Below are positions 45,923-56,400 of a stretch of DNA of 64,000 bases, piece after piece. The position numbers and the translations under genes are program-made. The notes below the pieces were generated by a model, which saw only the letters and a list, made by a program, of their open reading frames with translations, was not told the origin of the DNA and did no database searches. This DNA is from an uncultured Gemmatimonadales bacterium (lineage in GTDB: Bacteria > Gemmatimonadota > Gemmatimonadetes > Longimicrobiales > Gaopeijiaceae): the NCBI GenBank assembly GCA_937919655.1, contig CALFPJ010000015.1, forward strand, positions 155,716 to 219,715, in the 5' to 3' direction. Every line of letters starts with the position of its first letter. Position 1 is the first letter of the stretch.

Positions 45923-47337
45923 CGCTTCCTCCTCAGCTTCGTCACCTTCGTGGTCGCGATGATGGGGGTGAGTGCGTATCTCGCGTGGCGCGAGGCAGCG
46001 AGAGCGCTTGAGACGGAACTCGATGAAAAAGCCGCCTGGGTCGCGCGGGCCGCGGTGGCGACTGGGCTTCAGGCCTCGATTGTTATCGGGCTCCAGCCCG
46101 GTTTCGAAGATGAAAACGCCTGGCAAAGCTACCATTTTAGGCTCAGGGAGCTGCTGCTCGTTGTACGGGAAGCGTATATCCTACGCAGTGACAATACCGC
46201 ATTGGTAACGAGATTCTCTGCCGACTCGATCCCAATCGGGGCGCCACTCACTCAATTCGAATTTGAGGGCCCGAAGCTCGAGGAAGCCCGACGCATAGGG
46301 TACGCGTCAAGCGAGGGCTTTACGGGCAACGATGGGCGCTTCTACAAATGGGGATTTGCGGCCCTTGAGGATTCTGAGACGGTGCTCGCCGTGCTGATGC
46401 CGGCCGACTACCTGGTTCCTCTGGAGCGTCTTCGTAGAAATCTGATCATCGGTGCACTTGCTGCAGCACTCCTCGCGGCCGTCCTGGCGGCCCTTCTCGC
46501 TACCAGCGTGGTACGGCCTTTGGAGCGCTTGAGTCGCGTCGCGATTCGAATCCAGCGTGGAAGAATGGAGGAGCCCGTCGCTGAGGAGGGTGGGCATGAG
46601 GTGGGGCGGCTTTCTCGGCGATGGAACGCATGCGTCTCGGCATCCTTGCTCGGGATGAGCAGCTTAGGCTGATGTTGGCCCAGGTGGCCCACGAAATACG
46701 AAACCCTCTTGGAGGCCTGGAACTCTTCGCTTCAGCTGCGGCCGACACCGAATACCCGACCGAGCGCGCACGCCTCATTAAGAGAGTCCGAGAAGAGGTG
46801 TCCGCGCTTAATGGAATCATTGGTGACTTTCTTACGTTCGCCCGGCCTGTCGGTCCTTCGCGCGAGTCGAACGACATTCGCCCGGCGATCAGAGAGGCCC
46901 TCGAGCTCGTTGAAGCCGAACTCAAGAGTGGCGGCGGGTCCATCGAGGTCGACCTCCCGGCGATGCCGCTCATGGCTCGCGTGCCGGAAGATCATGTCAA
47001 ACGGGTCGCGCTTAATTTGCTCCGGAATGCGGCGCAGGTCTCCGACCGGGTATTTCTTAAGGCCGAAGTCCGCAACGGCGAGGCTGTGCTTGTTGTCTCG
47101 GACAAAGGTCCCGGCGTTCCGAAAGACATGCGGGATCGCGTGTTCGAACCATTCGTGACCGATAAAGAACAAGGGACGGGCCTCGGACTGGCTATTGTGA
47201 AGAAGGTCGCTGAGGCGAGTGGAGGTCGGGTCGAGTTGGCAGACCCAGCGGAAACAAATGGTGTGAGGGGTGGCGAGTTCCGCGTATATTTCGGCAGCTT
47301 GGAAGACATGTCAGAAGCCGTAACCCCAACTGATTAA
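45888..47337 (+). pseudogene. Sensor histidine kinase, frameshifted
   Basis: A two-membrane-helix sensor kinase: first helix SFVTFVVAMMGVSAYLAW, an extracytoplasmic domain of about 130 residues, second helix LIIGALAAALLAAVLAALLA, HAMP, phosphoacceptor LAQVAHEIRNPLGGLELFA and an ATPase domain (NLLRNAAQ, DKGPGVPKDM, GTGLGLAIVKK). Within HAMP the frame breaks at about 46617: adding one G restores GRLSRAMERMRLG and joins the frame ending at 47337. The start is also unclear: GTG 45888 would give a good N-terminus overlapping the previous gene but needs one more base near 45921, while GTG 45950 truncates the first helix. No intact kinase is encoded as given. Confidence 0.82.
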
Positions 47338-47348
47338 AGCGTTTCCGC

Positions 47349-48763
47349 ATGGTTGAGATTCTCATTATTGACGACCACGACTCCATGAGGGAGGGGCTTT
47401 AGCTCCTTCTTCGGCGTCGAGGGCATCGGACGAGGTCTGCGGAAAGCGGCGCGCGCGGGTTGGAATTGCTTGAGAAGGAACCCGCTGATCTGGTGATCAC
47501 CGACCTCAAGATGGCTCGCATGGACGGTATCGCGGTCCTTGAGCGCGTTAAGGAGATCTCACCTTCGACAGATGTGATGGTGATCTCTGCACACGGGACG
47601 ATCGAGCGTGTGGTCGAGGCGATGAAGCTGGGGGCCGTCGATTTCATTACGAAGCCGTTTTCGTCGGAGGAGTTCGGTGTGAAGGTGGACCGCGTCGTAA
47701 GCGAGCGAGCGGAGCGAGAACGGCTGAAGTGGGAGAACCTCGTTCTGCGGGTGGAGAACACGTACCTGCGCGAAGGGAGCCAGGCGCGCTAGGGTGAGAT
47801 GGTCGGAGAGTCGCCGCCTATGCAGGGTGTCTTTAAGTGGATTGGGCGGGTGGCCCCGAGCGACTCGACGGTCATGATTTACGGCGAGTCCGGCACGGGG
47901 AAAGAGCTCGTGGCGCGCGCGGTCCACGCGGGGTCGAAGCGGAAGGATGGCCCCCTTCGTGCGGGTAAACTGTGGGGCTCTTTCTGAAAGCCTGCTGGAC
48001 TCCGAACTGTTCGGGCACGAAAAGGGATCGTTCACCGGAGCCGAGAAGCGACGACGCGGCCGCTTTGAGCTGGCTGACGGAGGGACGTTCTTCCTCGACG
48101 AAATCGCCACGGTGCCACACACCACCCAAGTACGACTCCTACGCGTCCTTCAGGAGCGGGAACTAGAAAGGGGCGGCGGGGAAGAGACGATAAAGGTAGA
48201 CGTGCGCATTATAGCCGCCACGAATGTATCTCCAGAGCTCCTTCTTAAGGATGGGGCGTTTCGAGAGGACCTTGTTCTATCGGCTTCATGTGGTGCCCAC
48301 GGTCTTGCCGCCGCTTCGGGATCGCAAAGAAGACATTCCGCTCCTGGTGAATCACTTCATCGATAAACTCCAGGAGCGCACCGCCTCGCCGGTTCGAACC
48401 GCGACCCCAGAGGCGTTAAAGCGACTGACCGGGTACCGCTGGCCCGGCAATGTGAGGGAACTCGAGAATGTCATTGAGCGGACGCTCGTTCTCTCGGATT
48501 CGATCGCGCTAGATGTCGAGGACCTGCCACATCTAGGGGGTGGCACAGGAGCGGGTGGGCTCGACGGCTTCGACACGGGTGGGGAGACCGAGCTTCCGCC
48601 TGGTGCACTCGATCTCGCCCGTGCCGTGGAGGACATTGATGAGCGTCTTCCTCGCCAGGCGCTCGACCGGGCCCATGGCGTAAAAGCGGAAGCCGCCCGC
48701 CTGCTTGGTCTTAAGCCGAGTGCGTTGTACTACAAGCTCGAAAAGTACGGGATCGACGCTTGA
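47349..48763 (+). pseudogene. NtrC-type sigma-54 response regulator, four lesions
   Basis: Receiver domain (MVEILIIDDHDSMREGL, phosphoacceptor Asp in DLVITDLKM, TKPF), sigma-54 AAA+ domain (Walker [16 protein letters not shown], the sigma-54 loop as GSFTGA, Walker B FLDEI, YRWPGNVRELEN) and a Fis-type HTH (EAARLLGLKPSALYYKLEKYG). Lesions: TAG at 47400-47402 after MREGL; TAG at 47790-47792 where the family has Tyr ([12 protein letters not shown]); one extra C in the run at 47949-47953 (restored [12 protein letters not shown]); one inserted G at 48274 (restored [11 protein letters not shown]). It pairs with the kinase just upstream and would have driven sigma-54 promoters. With four lesions it cannot be functional unless the sequence is wrong. 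Confidence 0.88.
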
Positions 48764-49662
48764 AGTTTCTGCGCCGATCGCTGGGCTTTGAGCTCGCGGT
48801 GGTCGCGGCGGGTTTTGTGGCCGCCGTCTCGGCGCGCGCGCAGTCTACCGAAGAACTGCTTGCTCAACGCCGGCTTGAGTACATCTCCGCGGTCGATAGT
48901 CACCGGTCCGCCTTGAGCGCCCTCAGGGTTGTCGAGCAGCGGTTCTCTACGGTGATCGCGGAGCGAGGCCGAGCGCGCCGGGAGGGTGATGCGGCGGCGC
49001 TCGACCGCGCGCTTCCACAGGCCCAGGAACTGAGCGTTCCCAAGGCCGACCGACAGCGGCGTGTGAGCGAGGCCGCGGACGTTGTGGCCGCCCGACGGCG
49101 GGCCGTGATCGAGATATTGATCGTCCGACAAAGCGAACTCGTGGCACGGATCGATGCGGCGCGGAGCTCCGCTGAGCGCGCTCAGTTAGGGATTCTCCTC
49201 ACGGATGCCTCCAATGAACTGAAGGAGTTCGAGCGTGAGGCCGAAGGTCCCGCCGCCCTGCCGGTCGTCATGCCGGACATCAATTTCGACCCGCGCGATG
49301 GTCCTGCCGACCTTCTGGGCAAGGCAGAGTTGGTCGAACGGCACGCCGCCGTGACGGATACGCTGATCCAGGAAAACGATGCGGCGATCCTGTTCCTTGA
49401 AGAGAGGCTTCGAAACGAACGAAGCCGCCAAGGCGCCCTCGCAAACATGGACAGGTTTGGCGACCGCATTGTGCCCACTTGTCCGCCACGGGTCGACCCG
49501 ACGGTGCAGCGCTCCGACAGCACAGATGCTGGGGGACGGCCCGTAACCCTCTCACAGCGGCTGGCTGCCAAGCGGGAATACCGCCTGTTTTTGGTCGAGT
49601 ACCGTGACAGCCTTCTGATCAAAACCGAACAATTTCAGCTTCGCGTACGGAGGCGGTCATGA
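48760..49662 (+). CDS. Exported coiled-coil protein of unknown function
   Basis: A 300-residue protein with a signal peptide (SLGFELAVVAAGFVAAVSARAQ) and a mature part that is mostly long helices rich in Arg, Glu and Ala (ALSALRVVEQRFSTVIAERGRARRE, AAILFLEERLRNERSRQGAL), probably coiled coil in the periplasm. Its TTG start overlaps the regulator stop as TTGA, so it would have been coupled to that gene. Its stop overlaps the next ATG as ATGA. It is the only unbroken gene in the 45.2-50.7 kb locus. No family recognised; it probably worked with the outer-membrane protein downstream. Confidence 0.65.
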   Translation: MKFLRRSLGFELAVVAAGFVAAVSARAQSTEELLAQRRLEYISAVDSHRSALSALRVVEQRFSTVIAERGRARREGDAAALDRALPQAQELSVPKADRQRRVSEAADVVAARRRAVIEILIVRQSELVARIDAARSSAERAQLGILLTDASNELKEFEREAEGPAALPVVMPDINFDPRDGPADLLGKAELVERHAAVTDTLIQENDAAILFLEERLRNERSRQGALANMDRFGDRIVPTCPPRVDPTVQRSDSTDAGGRPVTLSQRLAAKREYRLFLVEYRDSLLIKTEQFQLRVRRRS

Positions 49663-50667
49663 TCGGAGGCAGAAGTAGCAAGGCCCTGGCTGGCCTTCTA
49701 CTGGCCTTGGTGACCTTTCCCTCACCCGGGGGCTAGCCAAGTACGTTGGCAGGACCTGGTGATCACGCTTCTGGAGCGTGATCGGCAGAGCCTGTCGTTC
49801 TCTGTGGACGGAGGTGTGAGACAATCGGCGGTAGCCGGGTTCGTGGTTCGTGACTATGCCCCAAGGGGGTGGGTGGGTAGCGGTTCACTGCAGTTCTTAC
49901 AGAACCTCGGAACGTTTGGTCGCCTGTTTGCTCGGGCCGGCGCCAGCAGTCGATCGGTGCGGGACCGCCCGCCGATGCCACTGTTCCTGCAGCCCGGCTA
50001 TACCAGAGCCTCTGGTTCCCTTGACTTCCTATCCCGATCGCTGGACGGGGTTCGCCTGGACTTGGAGGCTGACGTCGAATCTGCGGACTACCATGCCCTG
50101 GAGTTTATCCCTCAGCTAGATCTATTGGATCGCCGGGGGTTTCGTCTGGAGGTCGGTGCCCGATGGGGAGACGAGGCGTCCACGGTCCGGTTCTTTGGTG
50201 GCCTCCGTTGGAGCGACTACGAACACCAAGGGAGTTTCGACCCGTCAGATCCGTTCAGGAGGGACGGAACCGTTCACACCGGACTCGACTGGACCCATGC
50301 CGGGCGCGTCTTCGTCCAAATGGGTCTGGAGGGCACGCTGAATCGCTCCAACTCGAACCGGCCAGAGTACGAAGCGCTCAGCGTGTCGGCGCTTATAAGC
50401 GCACCCCTCCGAGCCCGCATGACGCTGAATGCCTGCGCGTTGCTCACAGGGAAGAGCTACGTGAACGAGACGGACTTCGCGCGCCTCGTGCCTGGGGAAG
50501 AGGCCGACAACGCATCGATTGGGTACGTACAGGTCGGTCGGCCCCTTGCTATCAATCTGGACGGAGCGCTCCGTCTAGGGTGGACCCGGGCCGAGACCGA
50601 CATCGGCAGCGCGTATGATCAGCGCTTTGGCGTGCCCCTCCGACTCAACTACAGGCCGAACGGCTAA
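49659..50667 (+). pseudogene. Outer-membrane beta-barrel gene, frameshifted after its signal peptide
   Basis: ATG 49659 with GGAGG at 49649-49653 opens a signal peptide (SSKALAGLLLALVTFPSPGG) that hits TAG at 49734. Adding one G to the five-G run at 49728-49732 joins it to ASQVRWQDLVITLLERDRQS and an open frame to 50667. The mature ~300 residues alternate like a porin-type barrel (LQFLQNLGTFGRLFARAGAS, VRFFGGLRWSDYEHQG, RVFVQMGLEGTLNRSNSN, ALLTGKSYVNETDFARLV). The end, LRLNYRPNG, lacks the usual terminal Phe, so the 3' end may also be changed. The 5' overlap with the coiled-coil gene shows one operon. Confidence 0.72.
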
Positions 50668-50736
50668 GCCGTAATGCCTAAGTTGGACGCCACGCGCCAG
50701 ATCGGCAGGCTCGGGTGCCGGTGGAGAGCCCTGAAG

Positions 50737-51168
50737 TCAGCCCGGTCCGCCGGTCAGACCCTGTCTCACCTCCGCTGGAACCCGCATCGGCTTTCGATTG
50801 ACGCCAATCCACGCTGCCGTGACCTGAGCCCGCGTGATCGCGATTCCAGGGTTACTCGTGTTTTCGATCTCCTGGCTTAAGACCATGCTCGTTCGCCTGA
50901 ACGAATCAGCCCAGGTCCGGACAATCAGTGAGTCCCCTCGTTTCGCTTCCCCGAGGTAATCGACTTCGATCCGAACCACATAGATCCGCCAACCTCGTTC
51001 GTCCAGCACAGACCAGGAAAAACCGGCCTGGTCGAGGGCCTCGAAGCGTCCGTGCTCGAGATAGTTCAGGAAGACCGCGTGATTCACATGCCCAAACGCG
51101 TCAAGTTCAGAGCTACGAACATGGATTGGGGTCTCGGCGAAAGGGACGCCATTTGGTGGAGGGTTCAT
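50737..51168 (-). CDS. Hotdog-fold acyl-CoA thioesterase (4HBT/YbgC type)
   Basis: About 143 residues from ATG 51168. The hotdog motif is clear: VRSSELDAFGHVNHAVFLNYLEHGRFEAL, with the Asp-x-x-x-His-x-N active-site pattern, then YVVRIEVDYLGEAKRGDSL and the C-terminal strand. The open frame extends upstream to 51495 but that part is the antisense of the modA signal region and is not counted. The likely reaction is hydrolysis of acyl- or hydroxybenzoyl-CoA thioesters; substrate not determinable. It is divergent from modAB with only a few bases between the earliest possible starts, so promoters overlap coding sequence. Confidence 0.87.
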   Translation of the reverse strand: MNPPPNGVPFAETPIHVRSSELDAFGHVNHAVFLNYLEHGRFEALDQAGFSWSVLDERGWRIYVVRIEVDYLGEAKRGDSLIVRTWADSFRRTSMVLSQEIENTSNPGIAITRAQVTAAWIGVNRKPMRVPAEVRQGLTGGPG

Positions 51169-51175
51169 TCTCAGA

Positions 51176-52789
51176 ATGAAGAAGATTGCCGAGGGCAGAG
51201 CAAGTTCGGACCTTGCCGGAGGGTGCGGCCTTTCGGTACCCTGGCCTGCTGTGCCTACCACTGACCGCCACCCCCGCCGCCGGCCAAAGAGCCGTCTCCT
51301 CCACGCCCTTCTGGCTGCTGGTTTTGCGCTAGCTGGGTTGCCCCCGATTGTGATGGCATCGGCCGCGGAGGAGCAGACCACAGACTCGACGCTCCTGGTT
51401 CTCGCCGCCGCTAGCCTGACGGACGTCCTTCCTAGAGTAGCTGACGCGTGGGTCCGCTCTGGCCGGACGGCGCCCACCTTCTCGTTCGATGCCACCTCCA
51501 GGCTGGCGAATCAGGCATTAGCCAACCCGTCCGCAGACGTCTTTGTCGCCGCAGATCTGGATTGGATGCAGTGGCTTGAGATGCACGGGCGGGTGGTCCG
51601 AGGGGCGCCCGCCTTGGTCGCAAGCAACGAACTGGTCGTCGTGGTGCCACTGAAGGGCCCTGTTCCGCAGTCGCCGCCGGACCTCCGGGCGGCCGGCCGG
51701 CTGGCGCTCGCCGGGGAGCATGTGCCCGCGGCCCGCTACGCCCGGGCGGCCCTGGAGGCTGCAGGCGTGTGGGCGGCGCTGGAGCCCCAGGTGGTTCGGG
51801 CAGGGTCGGTCCGGGGGGTGTTGGAATGGGTCGCACGCGGCTCCGTGCCGGCAGGGGTCGTATATCGTACCGACGCGCTGGCGAGCTCCTCGGTACGCGT
51901 CGCCTTCGTCTTGGACCCCGCCACTCATCCCCCCATCGGCTACTGGGCCGCACCGCTCGCGACGAGCGAGCGGGGAAACATGGCTGAGGCGTTCACGGCC
52001 TTCCTGGCGTCACCAGAGGCGCAAGCTGCCTTCGCAGAGGCGGGCTTCGGTCCCCCGCGTCCCCAAGCCGACACGGGCATCCGCCCGTCACCTGTTCAGC
52101 CACCGTCGATCTGGTCTGCAGTGCGACTGTCGCTTCTGGTCGCGCTCCTGGCGACGGTACTCGGCTTCGTGCCAGCAGTCGGCTTAGGTTGGCTTCTAGC
52201 CAGGCGTGAGTTCCCCGGGAAGGCGGTCCTGTCCACCGTAGTGATGGCCCCGTTAGTGATGCCGCCCGTGGTCACCGGATTCCTGCTCCTCAGCGCGTTT
52301 GGTGCCAACACGGCCTTCGGTGGCGCCCTCGCAGCTATGGGATTGTCGGTGTCGTTCACGCTTGTGGGTGCCGCGCTCGCCGCGTTTGTCGTGGGTATGC
52401 CCCTATACGTGATTTCAATAAGGGGCGCGTTTGAGGCGGTCGATGCCTACTACGAAGAACTGTCGTGGACGCTTGGCTCACCTCCTAGGCGCACGTTCTT
52501 CAGAGTGTCCCTGCCATTGGCGCTTCCTGGAATCGCGGCCGGCGCGGTACTCGCGTTTGCGCGCGCGCTTGGAGAATTCGGTGCGACCATTGTGTTGGCC
52601 GGAAACATAGAAGGCTCGACGCGCACGATTGCGCTCGCGGTATACACGCTTCTGGAATCTCCCGCAGGTCAAGAGACTGTGTGGACCCTGGTCGCAGCGA
52701 GCGTGGCGATTTCCATGCTGGCACTACTCGGGTTCGAGTATTTTTCGCGCCAACAGAAGCGCAGACTGGAGGACCGCCATGTCCGTTAA
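51176..52789 (+). CDS. modAB: Fused molybdate-binding protein and permease (ModA-ModB)
   Basis: One 537-residue chain joins two transporter subunits. After an N-terminal hydrophobic segment (LLHALLAAGFALAGLPPIVMAS) comes a ModA-like periplasmic domain (about residues 60-290: LLVLAAASLTDVLPRVADAW, FDATSRLANQ, ADVFVAADLDWM, AGVVYRTDA). It then continues without a break into a ModB permease with five helices and the ATPase-contact loop EELSWTLGSPPRRTFFRVSLPLALPG. Molybdate is the best guess; tungstate is possible. ATG 51176 gives a long Arg-rich lead; GTG 51251 (MPTTDRHPRRR) may be the true start. The ATPase gene follows with an 11-base overlap. Confidence 0.85.
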   Translation: MKKIAEGRASSDLAGGCGLSVPWPAVPTTDRHPRRRPKSRLLHALLAAGFALAGLPPIVMASAAEEQTTDSTLLVLAAASLTDVLPRVADAWVRSGRTAPTFSFDATSRLANQALANPSADVFVAADLDWMQWLEMHGRVVRGAPALVASNELVVVVPLKGPVPQSPPDLRAAGRLALAGEHVPAARYARAALEAAGVWAALEPQVVRAGSVRGVLEWVARGSVPAGVVYRTDALASSSVRVAFVLDPATHPPIGYWAAPLATSERGNMAEAFTAFLASPEAQAAFAEAGFGPPRPQADTGIRPSPVQPPSIWSAVRLSLLVALLATVLGFVPAVGLGWLLARREFPGKAVLSTVVMAPLVMPPVVTGFLLLSAFGANTAFGGALAAMGLSVSFTLVGAALAAFVVGMPLYVISIRGAFEAVDAYYEELSWTLGSPPRRTFFRVSLPLALPGIAAGAVLAFARALGEFGATIVLAGNIEGSTRTIALAVYTLLESPAGQETVWTLVAASVAISMLALLGFEYFSRQQKRRLEDRHVR

Positions 52790-53423
52790 TGGAGCCTTCA
52801 GCCTGTCATTGGATGTGGAGATCTCGCTGTCTGTCCGCACCATGCGTATCCAGCTCGACACGTCCCATTCGTCGATCGCGATCGTGGGGCCGTCAGGCGC
52901 CGGAAAGAGCACGATTTTACGTGTCTTGGCAGGGGTCGAGCGTCGCGCCCGGGGCACCGTGCGTTTTGCAGGCCAGACGTGGCAAGACACGGCGTCGGGC
53001 ACGTGGGTCCAGCCCTGGTTGCGGGGCGTGGGTTGGGTTCCGCAAGAAGTTCTGCTCTTTCCGCACCTCGGCGTTCGGGAAAATCTGGGTTATGCAGGCG
53101 CGGGGGAGCTGGAGATCCGTGAGATCGCCGCCCTTCTTCAGATTACTCCGCTGTTGGACCGACGGCCGAGGAGGTTGTCCGGAGGAGAGCGCCAAAGGGT
53201 CGCTCTCGGGCGGGCCTTGCTCGCGAAACCGAAAATTCTCTTGCTGGACGAGCCATTTTCTGCCCTCGACAGATCCCTGCGGGCCGAGCTATCGGAGGTT
53301 GTGCGCGCGTGGACCGAGGTCCGGGGGGTCCCGCTCGTGTTGGTCAGCCATGACGCCGAAGATGCTCGGGTCCTCGCCGAAGAGCGCTTTACCATGACAG
53401 ACGGAGAACTCAAGCCGCAGTAG
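52779..53423 (+). CDS. modC: Molybdate ABC transporter ATP-binding protein, short form
   Basis: From ATG 52779 (GGAGG 7 bases upstream at 52768-52772) this is a 214-residue ATPase: Walker A GPSGAGKSTI, Q-loop WVPQEVLLFPHLGVRENLGYA, signature RLSGGERQRVALGRALL, Walker B ILLLDEPFSALD and the switch histidine VSHDAEDA. It stops right after the ATPase fold (DGELKPQ) and so lacks the C-terminal molybdate-sensing TOBE/Mop domain of the ~350-residue E. coli ModC. The start overlaps the end of modAB by 11 bases. It powers the transporter encoded by the fused gene upstream. Confidence 0.85.
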   Translation: MSVNGAFSLSLDVEISLSVRTMRIQLDTSHSSIAIVGPSGAGKSTILRVLAGVERRARGTVRFAGQTWQDTASGTWVQPWLRGVGWVPQEVLLFPHLGVRENLGYAGAGELEIREIAALLQITPLLDRRPRRLSGGERQRVALGRALLAKPKILLLDEPFSALDRSLRAELSEVVRAWTEVRGVPLVLVSHDAEDARVLAEERFTMTDGELKPQ

Positions 53424-53493
53424 GACTGGAGCCGAGGCGCGGCACGGTAGTTGAGGCTCCAACGCCGGTATTGAGCGACAACGAGGTCCCGTT

Positions 53494-56400
53494 CTAGTCC
53501 TCGAGCAAGCCCTTTTCGCGAATGAGGTCGGCCAGCTCTCCCCTCGTCCGAACGCCAAGCTTCTGGAAGATATTCGACAGGTGGGTCGAAGCCGTGCGCG
53601 TGGCCATGCTGAGTTCCTTTCCGATCGCCTTATTGGACATTCGCCGGGCGACGAGGCGGGCTACCTCAAGCTCCCGCGACGTTAGGCCAGCCATCCCCTC
53701 ACCCAAGCCTTTCGGCGGGGGACGATGGCCCATTTCGCGGAATTGCATTCTTGCCTTCTCTAGCTCGAGGTCGGCGCCGAGCCGGACGAAGGTCTCGTGT
53801 ACCCGTCTGAGCTCAGTCAGAGCTGCCTCGGTATCACCGATCTCCGCTAGGCGGCCCGCCAGCTGCCTGCGTATGCGGGCGGCATAAGGGATCATCGGGA
53901 TCTCCTCCAACGCCTCGGCCGCGCCACGCATTAGCCCCACCGCGCCCTTGGCGTCACCTCGCTTCCAGCACACCAGGGCATCGCAGGCGTCCGCCCACGC
54001 GAAGCCGAGCTTGTGATCGAGGCGCTCTGCGTGCTCCCGCATTCTATGCGCTACTTCCTGAGCGCGGTCGATCTCGCCGGCCCACAAATAAGCCTCACCT
54101 AAAACAGGTAGCAGTCGGTGGATAGCCCAAAGGATGTAGCCCGTGCCCTCAGCGATCTGCAGCCCCTTTTCGGCGACGCTAATCGCCTTCTGGTATTCAC
54201 CTAGGCCGACGAGATAATGAGCCCAGCCAATATACGCGGGAACGACCTGGTGCACGTCGACGGGGCCGTCGCCGTCGCCAATGCCTGACATCGAGACCGC
54301 TTCATCGACCAGCGTTTGCGCCTGTTCGAGTTGTCCTCGTCCCACGTAAAACAGTGAATGCCAAACCAGTAGCCGCGGCAGGAGCGTGCGTTGATGCAGG
54401 TTACGCGCCAGCGCGATGGCCTGTTCGGCGAGAGCGAGACCCTTGTCCCAATCTCCCTGACCGTACGCCAGCCCGATTGCCATGTCCGCCATCCAAAGAC
54501 GAAGAAGAGGTGAACGAGATTTCGATGCGAGCTCCCCTATTTCGTCGAGTGCTTGGGCCATGGCGTTGGACGCACCGGCCACGTCGTCGAGAACCGCGAG
54601 TCCCCACCGCGCCCAAAATTCAATGGAGACATCGCCGACCTCTTTCGCCAACTCGATCGCCAGGCGCCCGTGCTCGCGTGCCTGATCCGGAGGCCCGATC
54701 CACACATGGAGGAGGGCCAGCGCCCGGTGCACACGTGCCAGCATCCTAGGCTGCCCAAGGGCCTCCGCGATCGGGAGCGCAGGGCGAATTGTATCCAAGG
54801 CTTCTTGCCCCAGGCCCAACTCACTGAGGCAATGGCTCTTGGCGATGAGAAGCCGAACGATCTCACCCTGATCGTCCTGATCGCGGGCGGCAGAGAGGCC
54901 AACGTCCAACTGGGCATGCGTCTCTTTGTGGCGACCGCACCAAAAGTGAGCCATGCCCAGCGACCGACAAAACGACCCATAACGAGGGTGGTCGGTGGGC
55001 AGGTCCTCCAGAACATCCGCCCACAATGCCACCGCGGCCTCGTACTCACCCACGTGCTGGTGGGCTCGCGCCAGGAGGGGGACAAGGCGGGTCTTCTCCT
55101 CGGGGTCGGAGCCGTCGGACCGATCTACCGCGGCACGCAAGTAGTTCACGGCTTCGCGATCTGCGTGCCGATCGAGCGCTTGTGCCCCTGCGGCAGCCAG
55201 GTACCGGACGGCTTTCCCGCGAAGACTGGTGTTGTCCGTGCGCACAAAATGGGAAGCCAGCTCGTCAGCGTGGTCTATGGCTGATGTTCCGTAGAACGCT
55301 TCCATGGCTTCAGCGACCGCGCCGTGGAGGACCCGCGCTCGCTGGAGGCCGAATTCACCGTACAGCGTCTGCTGCACCAGAGGATGTTCAAAATCGTAGA
55401 CGATGGCCGCGGGTTCAGCTCTCTCTCGCAGCACTCGATGCGCGCACAGCTCCTCGAGGGCCGAGAGCAGCACCGACTCGGTGAGCCCACTTATGGAGGC
55501 AAGTAGGGGATAACTGGCCCGTGCTCCAATGACGGCCGCTAGTTCCGCGACCGTTTGCGCGTCTTCGGAGAACGTCCGAAGCCTTTCCAGAACCGCATCG
55601 CGGATCGTTCCAGGGAGGCTGAAATCATTCGAGTCCCAACCGACCCAAGTACCCTTCCGGTCTCGCAGGCGTCCGCTAGATACCAACGACTTCAGGATCT
55701 CTTCTACGAAGAAGGGGTTCCCGCGGGTCCACCCGAAGAGAAGGGCTGAAAACTCTTTCACGACGTCCGCGTCGACTGAGAATAATCGGCAGATGATCTC
55801 GGTGACCTGATCGTACGTCAGGGGATCGATCCGCCGCACTTCTCCAACCCCCAAGGCTACGAGCGAACGCTCCGTTTGGATGAGCTGAGGATTGCGATCC
55901 CGCTCAGCGTCGTTGTAGGTCCCAACAATGAGCAGCGGCTGCCCCTGTGCTTGTCGGGCGAGGAAGTGGAGCAAATGCAACGACGATTCATCCGCCCACT
56001 GCAGGTCCTCTAAGACCAAGAGTAATGGCATGCGGGCCGCATAGCTGCGCAAAAACTCCGCGAAATTCCACATAAGACGGGTGCGGAACTCTTCAGGGTC
56101 TGCGCCGGTCCCGCTGCTACGTTCCCGGTTGATTGAAAGTGCTGGGAAGAGGTAGCCCAGTTCGGCCTCACCGCCACGACTCAGGACGGTGAGCGTGTCG
56201 GGATCCATGGCCTTCAGAAGCGGCAGGAATGCCTCGGAGAACATGGCGTACGGAACGCCGGTCTCCACTGGGTAGGCCCGACCGTGGACGAGCTGCCAAC
56301 CATTGCGCTTAGCACGCCCCGCCAGTTCGGAGGCTAGGCGCGATTTGCCGACGCCGCCTTCACCGGAGATGATCACAGTCGACGTGGTCCGGTCCCCTGC

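Noticed and set aside
53427..53461. TGGAGCC/GGCTCCA inverted repeat between modC and the LuxR-type gene considered as terminator
   Set aside because: The loop is over 20 bases and no T run follows on either strand, so support is too weak to list as a feature.
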